Assembly: GCF_002950945.1 (NCBI RefSeq)
Contig: NZ_CP012673.1
Coordinates: forward strand, 4,773,001 to 4,837,000
DNA from: Sorangium cellulosum
GTDB lineage: Bacteria > Myxococcota_A > Polyangia > Polyangiales > Polyangiaceae
Length of the DNA: 64,000 nt
Direction: 5' to 3'
The translations under genes and the position numbers were made by a program. The stretch's first letter is position 1. Each line of letters opens with the position of its first letter. The notes under the pieces are model-generated. The model saw only the letters and a program-made list of their open reading frames with translations, made no database searches and was not told where the DNA came from. Below are positions 43,072-51,690 of the stretch, piece after piece.

Positions 43072-45873
43072 GTGGCACGCGAGACCGTAGCTCAATTCAC
43101 GATCGCGGACGTCCCCGCCGCCCGGGTGCTCCGCTTCGAGTGCGCCCACGAGGCCGGCAGGCCCCTCGTGCTCGACGTCGAGGTGATCCTCTACGCCTAC
43201 GAGGAGCCCGACGCGATGATCGGCAAGGGCGCGAGGCTCTTCTTCGGCGCGCCCGGCGAGGCGCCGCGCGTCGTCGCCGGCGTCGTGGAGGCCGTGACCA
43301 CGATCGGCTCCACCGAGGTCGGCATGGAGGTGCCGGGCGCGCGTTACGCCCTGCGCGTCGTCTCCTGCCTCGCGCTGCTCGCGCGCAGCGTCGACTCGCG
43401 CATCTTCCAGGACATGACCGCGCAGGAGATCGTCACCCAGGTCCTCGCGGATCACGGCATCGACCGCATCGCGTGGCGGCTCAGCGGCGAGTGCCCGAAG
43501 CGCGAGTACTGCGTGCAGTACCAGGAGAGCGCGCTCGCCTTCGTCTCGCGGCTCCTGGAGCACGAGGGCATCTACAGCTTCGTCGAGGTGGACGACGACG
43601 GCGAGCTCCTCGTCTTCGACGACGACAGCACGGTCGCCGCGCCGATCCCGGGCGACCCCGCGCTGCCGTTCCGGCGGCGCACCGGCCTGAGCGCGGCCGA
43701 CGAGCGCGACGCGATCTACGCGATCCGCGAGCAGGAGCGGGTGCGGTCCGGCAAGTTCGTCCTCCGCGACTACGATTTCAAGCGGCCGCAGCTCGACCTC
43801 ACGGCGACGGCGGAGGCCGGCGAGCACGCGGAGCTCGAGCGTTACGACTACCCGGGCGGCTACGTCGAGCCGAGCGAGGGCGAGCGGCTCGCGCAGATCC
43901 GGCTGGAGGAGGAGCACGTCGAGCGGCGCACGGTCGCGATCGACGCGGTCTGCCCGCGCCTCGCGGTCGGCCACACGATCGCGATCACGGACGCCGGCGA
44001 GCTCGACGGCGAGTACTTCCTCTTCGCGGTGACGCACACGTTCGTGCATAGCGGCGAGGACGACGAGGGCCAGGGCTCGGCGCCGCGCTCGCGGGCGCGG
44101 GCGCGGCTCGTGCCCGCCTCCGTGAAGTACCGGCCGCGGCGGGTCACGCCGATCCCGATCATCGAGGGGCCGCAGACCGCGCGGGTGGTGGCGCCGGCGG
44201 GCGCGCAGCCCGAGGCGATCCACACCGACGAGCACGGCCGGTGCAAGGTCAAGTTCCACTGGGACCGGAGCGACGTGAACGACGACAAGGCCTCGTGCTG
44301 GATCCGGGTCGCGCAGCTCCAGACCTCGGGCTCGATGATGCTCCCGCGCATCGGCTGGGAGGTGATCGTCGAGTTCCTCGAGGGCAACCCCGATCGTCCG
44401 CTCGTCACCGGCCGCCTCTACAACGGCGTCTTCATGCCGCCCTACGCGCTGCCGGAGGGCAAGACCCGCACGGCGATCCGCACCGCGAGCACGCCGGGCG
44501 GCGGCGGCGCCAACGAGATCCGCTTCGAGGACAAGGCGGGCGCCGAGGAGATCATGATGCACGCCCAGTACGACATGAAGACGGTGGCGGCGAACAACGC
44601 GAAGAAGACCATCGGCAACAACGAGACCTCGGTGGTCGGCAACAACGCATCGCTCGAGGTCGGCGGCAACCAGACGACGAAGATCACGAAGGGATCCTCG
44701 AACACGGTCGGCGCGAACCAGTCGATCGACGTCGGCGGCAACCGCAACCTCGAGGTGAACGCGGTCTCCGCGCTGACGGCGAAGGGCAACGCGACGACCA
44801 CGGTCGGCGGCAACCAGTTCGAGATGGACGGCAACCCGCTCGAGGCGATGCTCGCGCTGGCCGCGCAGACGGCGGTGCAGTTCGCGAGCGTGATGGCCAA
44901 CAACGCGATCTCGGCGATCCAGGGGCAGGTCGACGGCGCGATCAACCAGGTGATGGGGCCGATCAACGCGCTGAACCAGCAGGTGCAGGGCGTCTCGGGC
45001 GCGATGCGCGCGGTCGCCGGCGGCGACATGAGCGGCATGCCTGCGATGATCGCGGGCGCGTCCGGGATCCCCGGCGCGAGCCAGCTCGCGGCGTCGATGG
45101 GCGGCGGCGGCGGCGGCGGCGGCGGTGGCGCGTCCCGCGCGGGGCCGCCGGGGCGTGGCGGCGGCGGCGGTGGCGCGCCGGGCGGGTCCGGGCCCCCCAA
45201 CATGCTCGCGTCGATCGCCTCGAACGTGGCGCACAGCAGCCTGGCGGGCCGCGTCTTCGTCCAGCCGCAGGCGCTCGCCGGGGCGCTCGGCCTGGACTCT
45301 GGCGGCGGCGGGGGCGAGTCGATGGCGAACGCCGCCGGGCCCGAGGGCAACGTCGACGGCGTCGACGCGACCGATCGCGAGAAGGGGCCCGGGCACTCGA
45401 CCGCGAAGGTCGCCGGCACCCACGGCGAGACCGTGGGCTCGATGAAGGTCGTCGCCGCGGTCCAGGACATCGACAACAACGTGACCGGCAAGAAGACCCT
45501 CGACGTGGGCGCCGCGACCGTGCAGGTCGCGTTCGGCAGCTACGCCGAGAGCGTCACCGGCTCGAAGACCGAGAAGGCGACGGGCCTCATCGTGCTCAGC
45601 AACGCGGGCGAGAGCGAGACGATCGCCGGCTCGCGCACCGCGATGGTGGGCGGCGCGGTCGTCGACAAGCTCAAGGGCTCGCACGTGGTGCAGGCCGTGG
45701 GGCCCGCGACCTTCATCGGGGCGTTCCACAAGGTGGAGGCGAAGGGCGCGATCGTGTTCAAGTGCGGCGGCAGCGAGGTCGTGATCGACGGCGGCGGCGT
45801 CACCATCACCTCGCCGATGGTCGCGTTCCTGGCGCCGAAGATCCAGCTGCCGAAGAAGGTCTCGGAGGTGTGA
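43072..45873 (+). CDS. vgrG: VgrG spike protein 3 with inserted domain in the needle
   Basis: A 933-residue VgrG, about 180 residues longer than the two before it. Base motifs: DSRIFQDMTAQEIVTQVLAD and QYQESALAFVSRLLEHEGIY. OB fold: IHTDEHGRCKVKFHWDRSD and WEVIVEFLEGNPDRPLV. After needle repeats (IGNNETSVVGNN, VGGNQTTKITKG), a non-repeat region intervenes from about residue 584 to 766: a hydrophobic, Ala/Met-rich helical part, a run of ten Gly, another Gly-rich stretch, then the needle resumes with DNNVTGKKTLDVG. GTG 43072 follows GGAGCAGGAGG. Stop overlaps the next start. Confidence 0.95.
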   Translation: MARETVAQFTIADVPAARVLRFECAHEAGRPLVLDVEVILYAYEEPDAMIGKGARLFFGAPGEAPRVVAGVVEAVTTIGSTEVGMEVPGARYALRVVSCLALLARSVDSRIFQDMTAQEIVTQVLADHGIDRIAWRLSGECPKREYCVQYQESALAFVSRLLEHEGIYSFVEVDDDGELLVFDDDSTVAAPIPGDPALPFRRRTGLSAADERDAIYAIREQERVRSGKFVLRDYDFKRPQLDLTATAEAGEHAELERYDYPGGYVEPSEGERLAQIRLEEEHVERRTVAIDAVCPRLAVGHTIAITDAGELDGEYFLFAVTHTFVHSGEDDEGQGSAPRSRARARLVPASVKYRPRRVTPIPIIEGPQTARVVAPAGAQPEAIHTDEHGRCKVKFHWDRSDVNDDKASCWIRVAQLQTSGSMMLPRIGWEVIVEFLEGNPDRPLVTGRLYNGVFMPPYALPEGKTRTAIRTASTPGGGGANEIRFEDKAGAEEIMMHAQYDMKTVAANNAKKTIGNNETSVVGNNASLEVGGNQTTKITKGSSNTVGANQSIDVGGNRNLEVNAVSALTAKGNATTTVGGNQFEMDGNPLEAMLALAAQTAVQFASVMANNAISAIQGQVDGAINQVMGPINALNQQVQGVSGAMRAVAGGDMSGMPAMIAGASGIPGASQLAASMGGGGGGGGGGASRAGPPGRGGGGGGAPGGSGPPNMLASIASNVAHSSLAGRVFVQPQALAGALGLDSGGGGGESMANAAGPEGNVDGVDATDREKGPGHSTAKVAGTHGETVGSMKVVAAVQDIDNNVTGKKTLDVGAATVQVAFGSYAESVTGSKTEKATGLIVLSNAGESETIAGSRTAMVGGAVVDKLKGSHVVQAVGPATFIGAFHKVEAKGAIVFKCGGSEVVIDGGGVTITSPMVAFLAPKIQLPKKVSEV

Positions 45874-46454
45874 TGGCGACGCCATTCGATGGTGGCTCGC
45901 GGGAGGCCGGCGCCCCGCTCGCGCTCGAGGAAGCCGAGGCCGAGGCCCCGGCGGCGCAGACGTCCGAGCCGCCGCGCGTGACGCTCGACGACGTGCTCGC
46001 CGAGCCGGCCGCGCCGAGCGCGGCGCCGCTCCCGGAGCGGCAAGCGCAGCCGCTCGGCGTCTCGGTGCGGACCGCGCGTGTCGCCTCGGTCGTCGGGCGG
46101 CGGGCGACGATCCTGCTCCGGGGCGCGGCGGGGCCGGTCGAGGCCGAGATCGCGCCCGAGGTCGACCCCGGGGTGATCGCCGACGCCCACGCCCGCGGCG
46201 ACGCCGTGCTCATCGAGCTCTGCGAAGGTGAGCCGCCGCTCGTCGTCGCGGCCCTCACGACGCAGCGGCCGAAGGCGCTCCACCTCAAGGCGGCGACGAT
46301 CACCATCGAGGGCGAGCAGGAGCTGCTCCTCCGCTCCGGCCGCGGCGCGGTGCGCATCCGCGAGGACGGCGACATCGAGGTGGTCGGGAGCCGCATCAGC
46401 GCCGCGTCGCGGGGGCTGTTCCGGATCGTGGGGAGGCTCCTGCGGCTGAACTGA
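45873..46454 (+). CDS. DUF6484-like type VI secretion accessory protein
   Basis: A 193-residue protein. An Ala/Glu-rich N-terminus (to about residue 60) precedes a beta-rich domain with VRTARVASVVGRRATILLRG, then short strands HLKAATITIEGEQELLLRSG and VRIREDGDIEVVGSRIS at the end, which resemble VgrG needle strands. It fits the DUF6484 group found beside vgrG and DUF2169 genes, which may cap or adapt the spike. The ATG shares a base with the stop of VgrG 3 (TGATG), so it is translationally coupled. No signal peptide. Confidence 0.7.
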   Translation: MATPFDGGSREAGAPLALEEAEAEAPAAQTSEPPRVTLDDVLAEPAAPSAAPLPERQAQPLGVSVRTARVASVVGRRATILLRGAAGPVEAEIAPEVDPGVIADAHARGDAVLIELCEGEPPLVVAALTTQRPKALHLKAATITIEGEQELLLRSGRGAVRIREDGDIEVVGSRISAASRGLFRIVGRLLRLN

Positions 46455-46493
46455 CGCGCGTCGCGTGGCGCCGGGCGCGGGGCAGGGGAGGCG

Positions 46494-46508
46494 GAGCCGC
46501 CGCGGCTC
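46494..46508. terminator. Hairpin between convergent genes
   Basis: GAGCCGC-C-GCGGCTC is a perfect 7-bp dyad with a 1-base centre lying between the stop of the DUF6484-like gene and that of the convergent repeat protein, whose stop it touches. It could end transcripts from both sides, but there is no T-run, so it is not a classic intrinsic terminator. Confidence 0.4.
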
Positions 46509-47814
46509 AGCGCCGCGTGTGTTCGTCGAGCAGCGCCTGCCACCGCGCCCTGAGCGCCGGGTTGCGCTGGAAGCGCTCGCCCCACACCTGGTGGAGCGTG
46601 GTCCAGCTCATCGGGTTCAGCCCGTACTGCTGCTGGAGCACGGGGACGTGGTCCGGGGACTCGCGCGCCCTGGCGCAGAGGTGCACGTACTGCGCGAGCG
46701 TGATCCGATGCACGCTCTCCATGAGCTCCGCATCCGCGCCGGCGGGTGCTGGCGCGGCGGGCTGGGCGCCCGACGCATCGGCCGGCGGCCCGCCGGCAGC
46801 GCCGGGCGGCTGGAACGGCAGGGCCCAGCTACCTGTCGACGGTCGGGACGGCAGCGCCATGGTCTTGTTCATGGAGAGCGGCGAGACCTCGGACGGAGGA
46901 GCCGAACGTGCGAAGGGCAGGGCTGTGTCGGTGGCCGGCGGCGAGGGCGTCGGCCGCGCAAAGGGCAGGGCCGAGTCGGCCGGCGGCGGAGGAGCCGGGC
47001 GCGCAAAGGGCAGGGCCGCGTCGGCGGCCGATGGAGGCGTCTGCCGCGCGAAAGGCAGGGCCGAGTCGGCGGGCGGCGGCGAGGACGTCGGCCGCGCGAA
47101 GGGCAGGGCCGAGTCGGCGGGCGGCGGCGAGGACGTCGGCCGCGCGAAAGGCAGGGCCGCGTCTGCCACCGGCGGCGGGGTCGGTCGCGCAAAGGGCAGG
47201 GCCGAGTCGGCGGGCGGCGAAGGCGTCTGCCGCGCAAAGGGCAGGGCCGCGTCCGCGGCCGGTGGAGGCGTCTGCCGCGCAAAGGGCAGGGCGTTGCGCG
47301 CCGCCAAGGGGCTGACCGTGCTCGAGGCCGTCGTGTCCTGGCTCGCCGCCTCCGGCGTCCCGGCGCGCTCGACCGCAGACGGCCTCGCCGCGTCCTGGCC
47401 CGAGGACTGGCCCCTCGCCCACGGCGAGCCCGCCGCCGCCTCGCTGCGCGCCTCTGCCGCAGGCAGCGGCGTCGCCCTGTCCCGGCGCGCGTCCTGGAGC
47501 GGCGAGAGGTGCGCCGCGGGCGCCACCGGGATCGGGCCCTCCAGCTTCCTGCGCAGCGCCTGCACCTTCACCTGCGCCCGGCGCCTCTGCTCGGCGACGA
47601 GCTCCAGGTAACGCTGGCTCGATCGCAGCTGCCCCCGCGCGGCCTGCGCCGCGAGCCGCGACAGCCAGCGCTCCTGCGCCGCCTCCCACGCCTCGGCCGA
47701 GAGCCCCGCCCCCGCCAGCACCTCGTCCCGGGGCATGCCCGCGTCGAGGGCGCCCGCGATCGCGGCGAGCTCCTCGAGCGTGATCGAACGGCTGGTCCCC
47801 TCGCGCTCCACCAT
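46507..47814 (-). CDS. ALPFAR-repeat protein with two terminal W-modules
   Basis: A 435-residue protein. Both ends carry a helical module of about 45-60 residues: N-terminal ITLEELAAIAGALDAGMP then GLSAEAWEAAQERWLSRLA, and C-terminal ITLAQYVHLCARARESPD then YGLNPMSWTTLHQVWGERF. The middle (about residues 175-315) has nine tandem units of 14-16 residues, each starting ALPFAR and followed by a Thr/Ser/Pro/Ala stretch, such as ALPFARPTSSPPPADS. The same module occurs twice in the neighbour at 47863-48297. ATG 47814 follows CGGGGAGC. Its place in a T6SS island suggests a chaperone or cargo-linked role; I recognise no named family. Confidence 0.6.
   Translation of the reverse strand: MVEREGTSRSITLEELAAIAGALDAGMPRDEVLAGAGLSAEAWEAAQERWLSRLAAQAARGQLRSSQRYLELVAEQRRRAQVKVQALRRKLEGPIPVAPAAHLSPLQDARRDRATPLPAAEARSEAAAGSPWARGQSSGQDAARPSAVERAGTPEAASQDTTASSTVSPLAARNALPFARQTPPPAADAALPFARQTPSPPADSALPFARPTPPPVADAALPFARPTSSPPPADSALPFARPTSSPPPADSALPFARQTPPSAADAALPFARPAPPPPADSALPFARPTPSPPATDTALPFARSAPPSEVSPLSMNKTMALPSRPSTGSWALPFQPPGAAGGPPADASGAQPAAPAPAGADAELMESVHRITLAQYVHLCARARESPDHVPVLQQQYGLNPMSWTTLHQVWGERFQRNPALRARWQALLDEHTRR
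46906..47292 (-). repeat. Nine-unit tandem repeat (42-48 bp) in coding sequence
   Basis: The repeats encode the ALPFAR units. All lengths are multiples of three, and neighbouring units are nearly identical at DNA level (notably two 48-bp TSSPPPADS units), showing recent duplication. Confidence 0.9.
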
Positions 47815-47862
47815 GCTCCCCCGAGCATACACCGGCGGCCCCGACCGCCTCGCGCCGCCTCG

Positions 47863-48297
47863 TTACCTCATCGCCCGCTGAAACCTCGCCAGGAGCTCCT
47901 CGTCCTCGAGCATCGCCGCGGTCCAGCGCTGCTGCGCGCTCAGGTAGTCCTCCAGCGTCATGTCCAGCCGGCTCAGCACCGTCGCCATGTCGGTGCCCCG
48001 CTTCATCGCGCGCGCCGCCTCGAGGAAACGGTCGAACGACAGCTCGCTCCTCGCGCGCGCGCGCTGGGCCCTCGCGAACGCCTCCGCGAAGGCGACCACG
48101 AGCGGCGGCACCCCCGCGTCCTCGTCGTCTCCCTCGTCCGCCTCCAAGAGGCGCGCCTGCCACGCGTCGTCGAGCGCCTCCCAGCCATCCTCGTCGAGCC
48201 CGTGCGCGGCGAGCAGCGCCGCGCGGTCGGCGCCCGGGTCCGCGAGCTGGGCGGCCAGCGTCGCGAACTCCTCGACGTCGCGGGCAGGGTCCTTCAT
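47863..48297 (-). CDS. Small protein with two W-modules
   Basis: A 144-residue acidic helical protein made of two copies of one module: DVEEFATLAAQLADPGADR...GLDEDGWEALDDAW (about 7-52), and LSFDRFLEAARAMKRGTD with LTLEDYLSAQQRW-like MTLEDYLSAQQRWTAAMLED (about 85-140). Each has a first helix, a loop of fixed length, then a helix with a conserved Trp or Tyr and a second Trp six or seven residues later. The same module is at both ends of the neighbouring repeat protein. No signal peptide or membrane helix. It is divergent from the HEAT-repeat gene and likely co-transcribed with the repeat gene 48 bp downstream. Function unknown. Confidence 0.65.
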   Translation of the reverse strand: MKDPARDVEEFATLAAQLADPGADRAALLAAHGLDEDGWEALDDAWQARLLEADEGDDEDAGVPPLVVAFAEAFARAQRARARSELSFDRFLEAARAMKRGTDMATVLSRLDMTLEDYLSAQQRWTAAMLEDEELLARFQRAMR

Positions 48298-48361
48298 CGC
48301 CCGGCCAGGCTACCTCAGCGCGCGGCTTGGGGCCTCCTCCGCGCAGGTGTATCCATGGCGC

Positions 48362-50473
48362 GTGTCCTTCTCGCACCTGCCCTTCGTCGCGCCCGGCGCC
48401 GCAGACGGATACCCCTCCGCGACCGCCAGCACCCACGCCCCCGCGCAGGAGCAGCTGGAGAGCGGCCACGCCGCGCTCCGCCGCGCGGCGCTCGCGCTCG
48501 AGCACGACGTCGAGCCCACGATCGATCTGACCGGGCCCGCGCGCGCCCTGGAGCGAGCCTTCGGCGCGCTCTACGACGCCTTCGACGGCCGCGCCGAACG
48601 CCTGGGCGCCGCGCGCGCAGCGATGGCGGAAATTGACAGCGCCGCCGCCCCGATCGTCGAGGCGGCGGCGCTCGACGTGAGCTTCGCGCCGGTGGGCACG
48701 CTGCTCCAGCACGCGCGCGGCTGCCTCGAGCGCGCCGAGGTGCGGCTCGCCGTCGCGCCGGCGGCGCTGCGCGACGGCGCGCAGCCGCGGCCGATGCTGC
48801 TCGCGAGCCTCGACCGGCCGCGGCTGCACGCCGTCGCGCGGCGCTCGCTCTCGCCCGTGCTCAAGGTCCCGGAGCCGCCCCCGGCCGAGCTCTGCGCGAA
48901 GCCGCCGCCGCCGATCGCGCCCCCGAGGACGTTCGAGGAGCTCAAGGCCGCCGTCGCGGCGCTGAAGAAGCAGGCGCCCGCGCCCGGTGTGCTCCCCGGC
49001 GCGGGCGAGCCGCGGCCGCTCCCGGCGCGCGGCGGCGGGGCGGGCGCGGCGCGCGAGCCGCCGCCGGGCTTCGCGAAGCAGATCGGCGCCGCGATCGACG
49101 ACCTCGCCTTCCTCCGCGGCCGCGCGCGCGAGTGCCTCGAGGAGGTGGCGCTCTCGGGCATGCAGCGGGCGCCGCTGCTTGGCGACCCGTTCCGCGGGGC
49201 GCTGATCCTCGAGCGGCGCATGCTCGCGGCCATCGACGTGATCGCGGCGATCGGGGAGGCGGCGATCGAGCACGTCCCGCGGCTCGTGGCGGACGCGCCC
49301 GTGAAGGACCCGAGCCTCGCCTTCGCGAGCGCGATGGTGCTCGGCTGCGTCGCGGGCCGCGACGCGCTCGCCGCGGCCGAGCTCGCGCTGCTCCGGAGCG
49401 ATCGCGACCGGGCGTTCATCGAGCAGGTCGGCGCGGCGTGGAAGCTCGCCCCGCATGACCTCCTGCCGCTCGCGCTCCGCGGCCTGCTCCGCGATCCGGC
49501 GCCGCTCATCCGCGCCATGGCGATCGACGTCCTCGCTTACCGCGGCCTCGCGACCGAGGACGAGCTCGTCGCGGCGGCCCTGGACGAGCCCCCGGTCGCG
49601 GCGCGCGCGCTCCACCACCTCGGCTGCGCCCCGAGCGCGCGCCTCCCCGAGCTGATCCAGCGGGCGCTCGCGTCGCCCGACGCCGAGCTCCGCGAGGCCG
49701 CCTGGACGGCCATGGCGCTCTCGGACCACCCGCACGCCTCGCTCGTGCTGCGCGCCGCGCTCGACGACGCCGAGAGCGGCGACGCGGCGGCGCTGCTCCT
49801 GGCCGTCGCGGGCGACGAGGGCGACGCGCGGCACCTCGCCGCGCGCGCCTTCGAGGCGCCGCGCCGCGGCCTGATCTTCGCGGTGGGCTTCGCCGGCGCG
49901 GCCTCGTCCGTGCCGCTGCTCGTCGACCTGATCGAGCGCGGCGGCGACGAGGCGGTGCAGCGCGCGGCGGCCTATGCGCTCGAGCGCATCACCGGCGCGG
50001 GGCTGTGGGAGGAGGTCGCGGTGGAGGACGACGAGATCTTCGTCGCCGACCCGCCCGAGCCCGACGTCGGCGAGCCGCGCGAGCTCAAGCTGGCGCAGCT
50101 GGTCAGCGACGCGCGCGACCTGCCCGCGGAGCCGGCGCCGGAGGTGGTGGAGCAGCCCACGGTGGACGCCGCGCGCTGGCGCGCTTTCTGGCGGGAGCGC
50201 TGCCAGGGCTGGGACCTCGGCGGCCGCTACCGCCGCGGGCGCCCCTACACGCCCGAGGTCGTGCTCGACGAGCTCGACGCGGGGCCGGTCACCCCGGCCG
50301 AGCGCCGGCACCTCCAGCGCGAGCTCATCGTCCGCACCGGGCACGTCGTGCGCTTCGACCCACACGACCTCGTGGTGGTGCAGGAGGAGGCGATCCAGGC
50401 GTGGCGGCCGATCGCGGCGCGCTCCTCCGGCGCGCCCGGCCGCTGGACGCGGCCCCGCCGCCGCGCGGGGTGA
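48362..50473 (+). CDS. HEAT-repeat protein (TIGR02270-like) of the T6SS island
   Basis: A 703-residue cytoplasmic protein. The N-terminal 300 residues are helical with Pro/Ala-rich joins. From about 330 to 560 there are repeated helical pairs of HEAT type, for example PLIRAMAIDVLAYRGLATED and ELREAAWTAMALSDHPHASL, VPLLVDLIERGGDEAVQRAA. The C-terminus has WRAFWRERCQGWDLGGRYRR and GRPYTPEVVLDELDAG, motifs typical of the TIGR02270 family often found in type VI clusters. The start is uncertain: GTG 48362 is chosen, GTG 48347 is alternative, and longer frames run antisense to the W-module gene. Scaffold or regulator role is inferred. Confidence 0.75.
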   Translation: MSFSHLPFVAPGAADGYPSATASTHAPAQEQLESGHAALRRAALALEHDVEPTIDLTGPARALERAFGALYDAFDGRAERLGAARAAMAEIDSAAAPIVEAAALDVSFAPVGTLLQHARGCLERAEVRLAVAPAALRDGAQPRPMLLASLDRPRLHAVARRSLSPVLKVPEPPPAELCAKPPPPIAPPRTFEELKAAVAALKKQAPAPGVLPGAGEPRPLPARGGGAGAAREPPPGFAKQIGAAIDDLAFLRGRARECLEEVALSGMQRAPLLGDPFRGALILERRMLAAIDVIAAIGEAAIEHVPRLVADAPVKDPSLAFASAMVLGCVAGRDALAAAELALLRSDRDRAFIEQVGAAWKLAPHDLLPLALRGLLRDPAPLIRAMAIDVLAYRGLATEDELVAAALDEPPVAARALHHLGCAPSARLPELIQRALASPDAELREAAWTAMALSDHPHASLVLRAALDDAESGDAAALLLAVAGDEGDARHLAARAFEAPRRGLIFAVGFAGAASSVPLLVDLIERGGDEAVQRAAAYALERITGAGLWEEVAVEDDEIFVADPPEPDVGEPRELKLAQLVSDARDLPAEPAPEVVEQPTVDAARWRAFWRERCQGWDLGGRYRRGRPYTPEVVLDELDAGPVTPAERRHLQRELIVRTGHVVRFDPHDLVVVQEEAIQAWRPIAARSSGAPGRWTRPRRRAG

Positions 50474-50589
50474 CGGGCGGGCGCGGTGACGGGCGGCCTC
50501 GCCGCGCCCCGCCGACCTGGCGCCTTGCGGCGCCGCGGTCGATGAAGCATGGCCAGGACCTGGGCGGTGCGCTCACAGGAGAAAAATTC

Positions 50590-51660
50590 ATGCACGCTGG
50601 CGGACTTCGGAGGAGCAGCAAGCACGTCGCCGGGGCCGCCGCGCTGCTCGCGGCGCTGGCCGCGGCGCCTGGGTCGAGCGCCCAGACGAGGGAGGAGCTC
50701 GATCAGGCGCGGGCGCTCTTCCAGGAGGCGGTCGCGCTCAGCGCCGCGAACAACTGCGCCGCGGCGCTCGCCAAGTTCCAGGCGGTCGCGCGGGTGCGGC
50801 GCACGCCGCAGGTGGTGTTCAACATCGCCGAGTGCGAGGAGCGGCTCGGGAAGCTCGTCTCGGCGCTCGGCAACTACCGCCTCGCCGCGGCCGCGGCCGC
50901 GGGCGACCCGAAGGCGAAGGACGTCACCACGAACGTCGGCGCGCGCATCGAGGCCCTCGAGGAGCGCATCCCGAAGCTCGCGATCCGCCGCGGCGAGGGG
51001 GCGCTCACGGCGACGATCCTGCTCGACGGGTTCGAGCTCGGCGCCCCGGAGATGAGCGCCGAGATCCCGGTCGACCCCGGGACCCACGTGATCACCGCGC
51101 GGATCGGCGATCGCGAGGTCTCACGGGAGACCGTCACGGTCGCGGAGCGGGACGCCAGGACGGTGGACGTCGTGATCGACGAGCCTTCCGCCGCGCCGCC
51201 GCCCGTGGACACGCCGCCGCCCGTCGCGCCCGTGGAGGGCCCCGCGCCGGCCGCGCGGCCGTCGAAGGTGCCGGGCCTCGTGGTGCTCGGGGCCGGGATC
51301 GCGAGCGGCGCCGTGGGCGGCGTGTTCCTCGTCCTCCGCGGCGGCACGCTCCGCGAGCTCGACACGCTGTGCGGCGGCGACACGCGCTGCCCTCCCTCCG
51401 CCAAGCCCACCGCCGATCGGGGCCGGCTCTACACGGGCGTCGCCGAGGCCGCGATCGGGCTCGGCGTCGTCGGCGTGGCGACGGGCATCCTCCTGCTCGC
51501 GACGAGCGGCGGCGACCCCTCCGACGAGCCGAAGGTGGCTGCCCGCGACGGCCGCGCCGCGCCCCGGCGGAGCGCCGGCGGCTCCGGGCCCCGCGCCCAC
51601 CTCCTGCCGCAGGCGCCCGGCGCCGACGTCGCGGGCCTCAGCGTCGCCGGCAGGTTCTGA
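50590..51660 (+). CDS. Exported TPR/PEGA-like protein with C-terminal membrane helices
   Basis: A 356-residue protein. A signal peptide (to about residue 35, ending GSSAQ) precedes a helical TPR-like part with ALFQEAVALSAANNCAAALAKFQ and VVFNIAECEERLG. A PEGA-like beta domain follows with LTATILLDGFELGAPEM and PVDPGTHVITARIGDREV. A Pro/Ala linker leads to a hydrophobic helix (LVVLGAGIASGAVGGVFLVL), a loop with two Cys, and another (AIGLGVVGVATGILLLATS). This order is common in myxobacterial envelope proteins whose job is unknown. ATG 50590 follows CAGGAGAAAA. It ends 30 bp from a convergent lipoprotein gene. Confidence 0.75.
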   Translation: MHAGGLRRSSKHVAGAAALLAALAAAPGSSAQTREELDQARALFQEAVALSAANNCAAALAKFQAVARVRRTPQVVFNIAECEERLGKLVSALGNYRLAAAAAAGDPKAKDVTTNVGARIEALEERIPKLAIRRGEGALTATILLDGFELGAPEMSAEIPVDPGTHVITARIGDREVSRETVTVAERDARTVDVVIDEPSAAPPPVDTPPPVAPVEGPAPAARPSKVPGLVVLGAGIASGAVGGVFLVLRGGTLRELDTLCGGDTRCPPSAKPTADRGRLYTGVAEAAIGLGVVGVATGILLLATSGGDPSDEPKVAARDGRAAPRRSAGGSGPRAHLLPQAPGADVAGLSVAGRF

Positions 51661-51690
51661 GGCCGCGCGCCCCCGGCACGTGGGGGCGCG

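Noticed and set aside
43085..43100. tRNA-like string CCGTAGCTCAATTCA
   Set aside because: It lies within the start of a vgrG gene and the flanks cannot form a cloverleaf; no tRNA gene was found in the window.
42934..45885. 983-codon minus-strand frame opposite VgrG 3
   Set aside because: Typical GC-rich antisense shadow with Arg/His/Asp/Ala-biased translation; the plus strand encodes a complete VgrG.
46906..47292. CRISPR-like periodicity of about 45 bp
   Set aside because: The repeat is in frame with a protein, units differ by codon-like changes, and there are no spacers of foreign origin.
47960..48361. N-terminal extension of the HEAT-repeat protein
   Set aside because: The extension is antisense to the W-module gene and its Ser/Ala-rich translation is of shadow type; the start was placed at GTG 48362.
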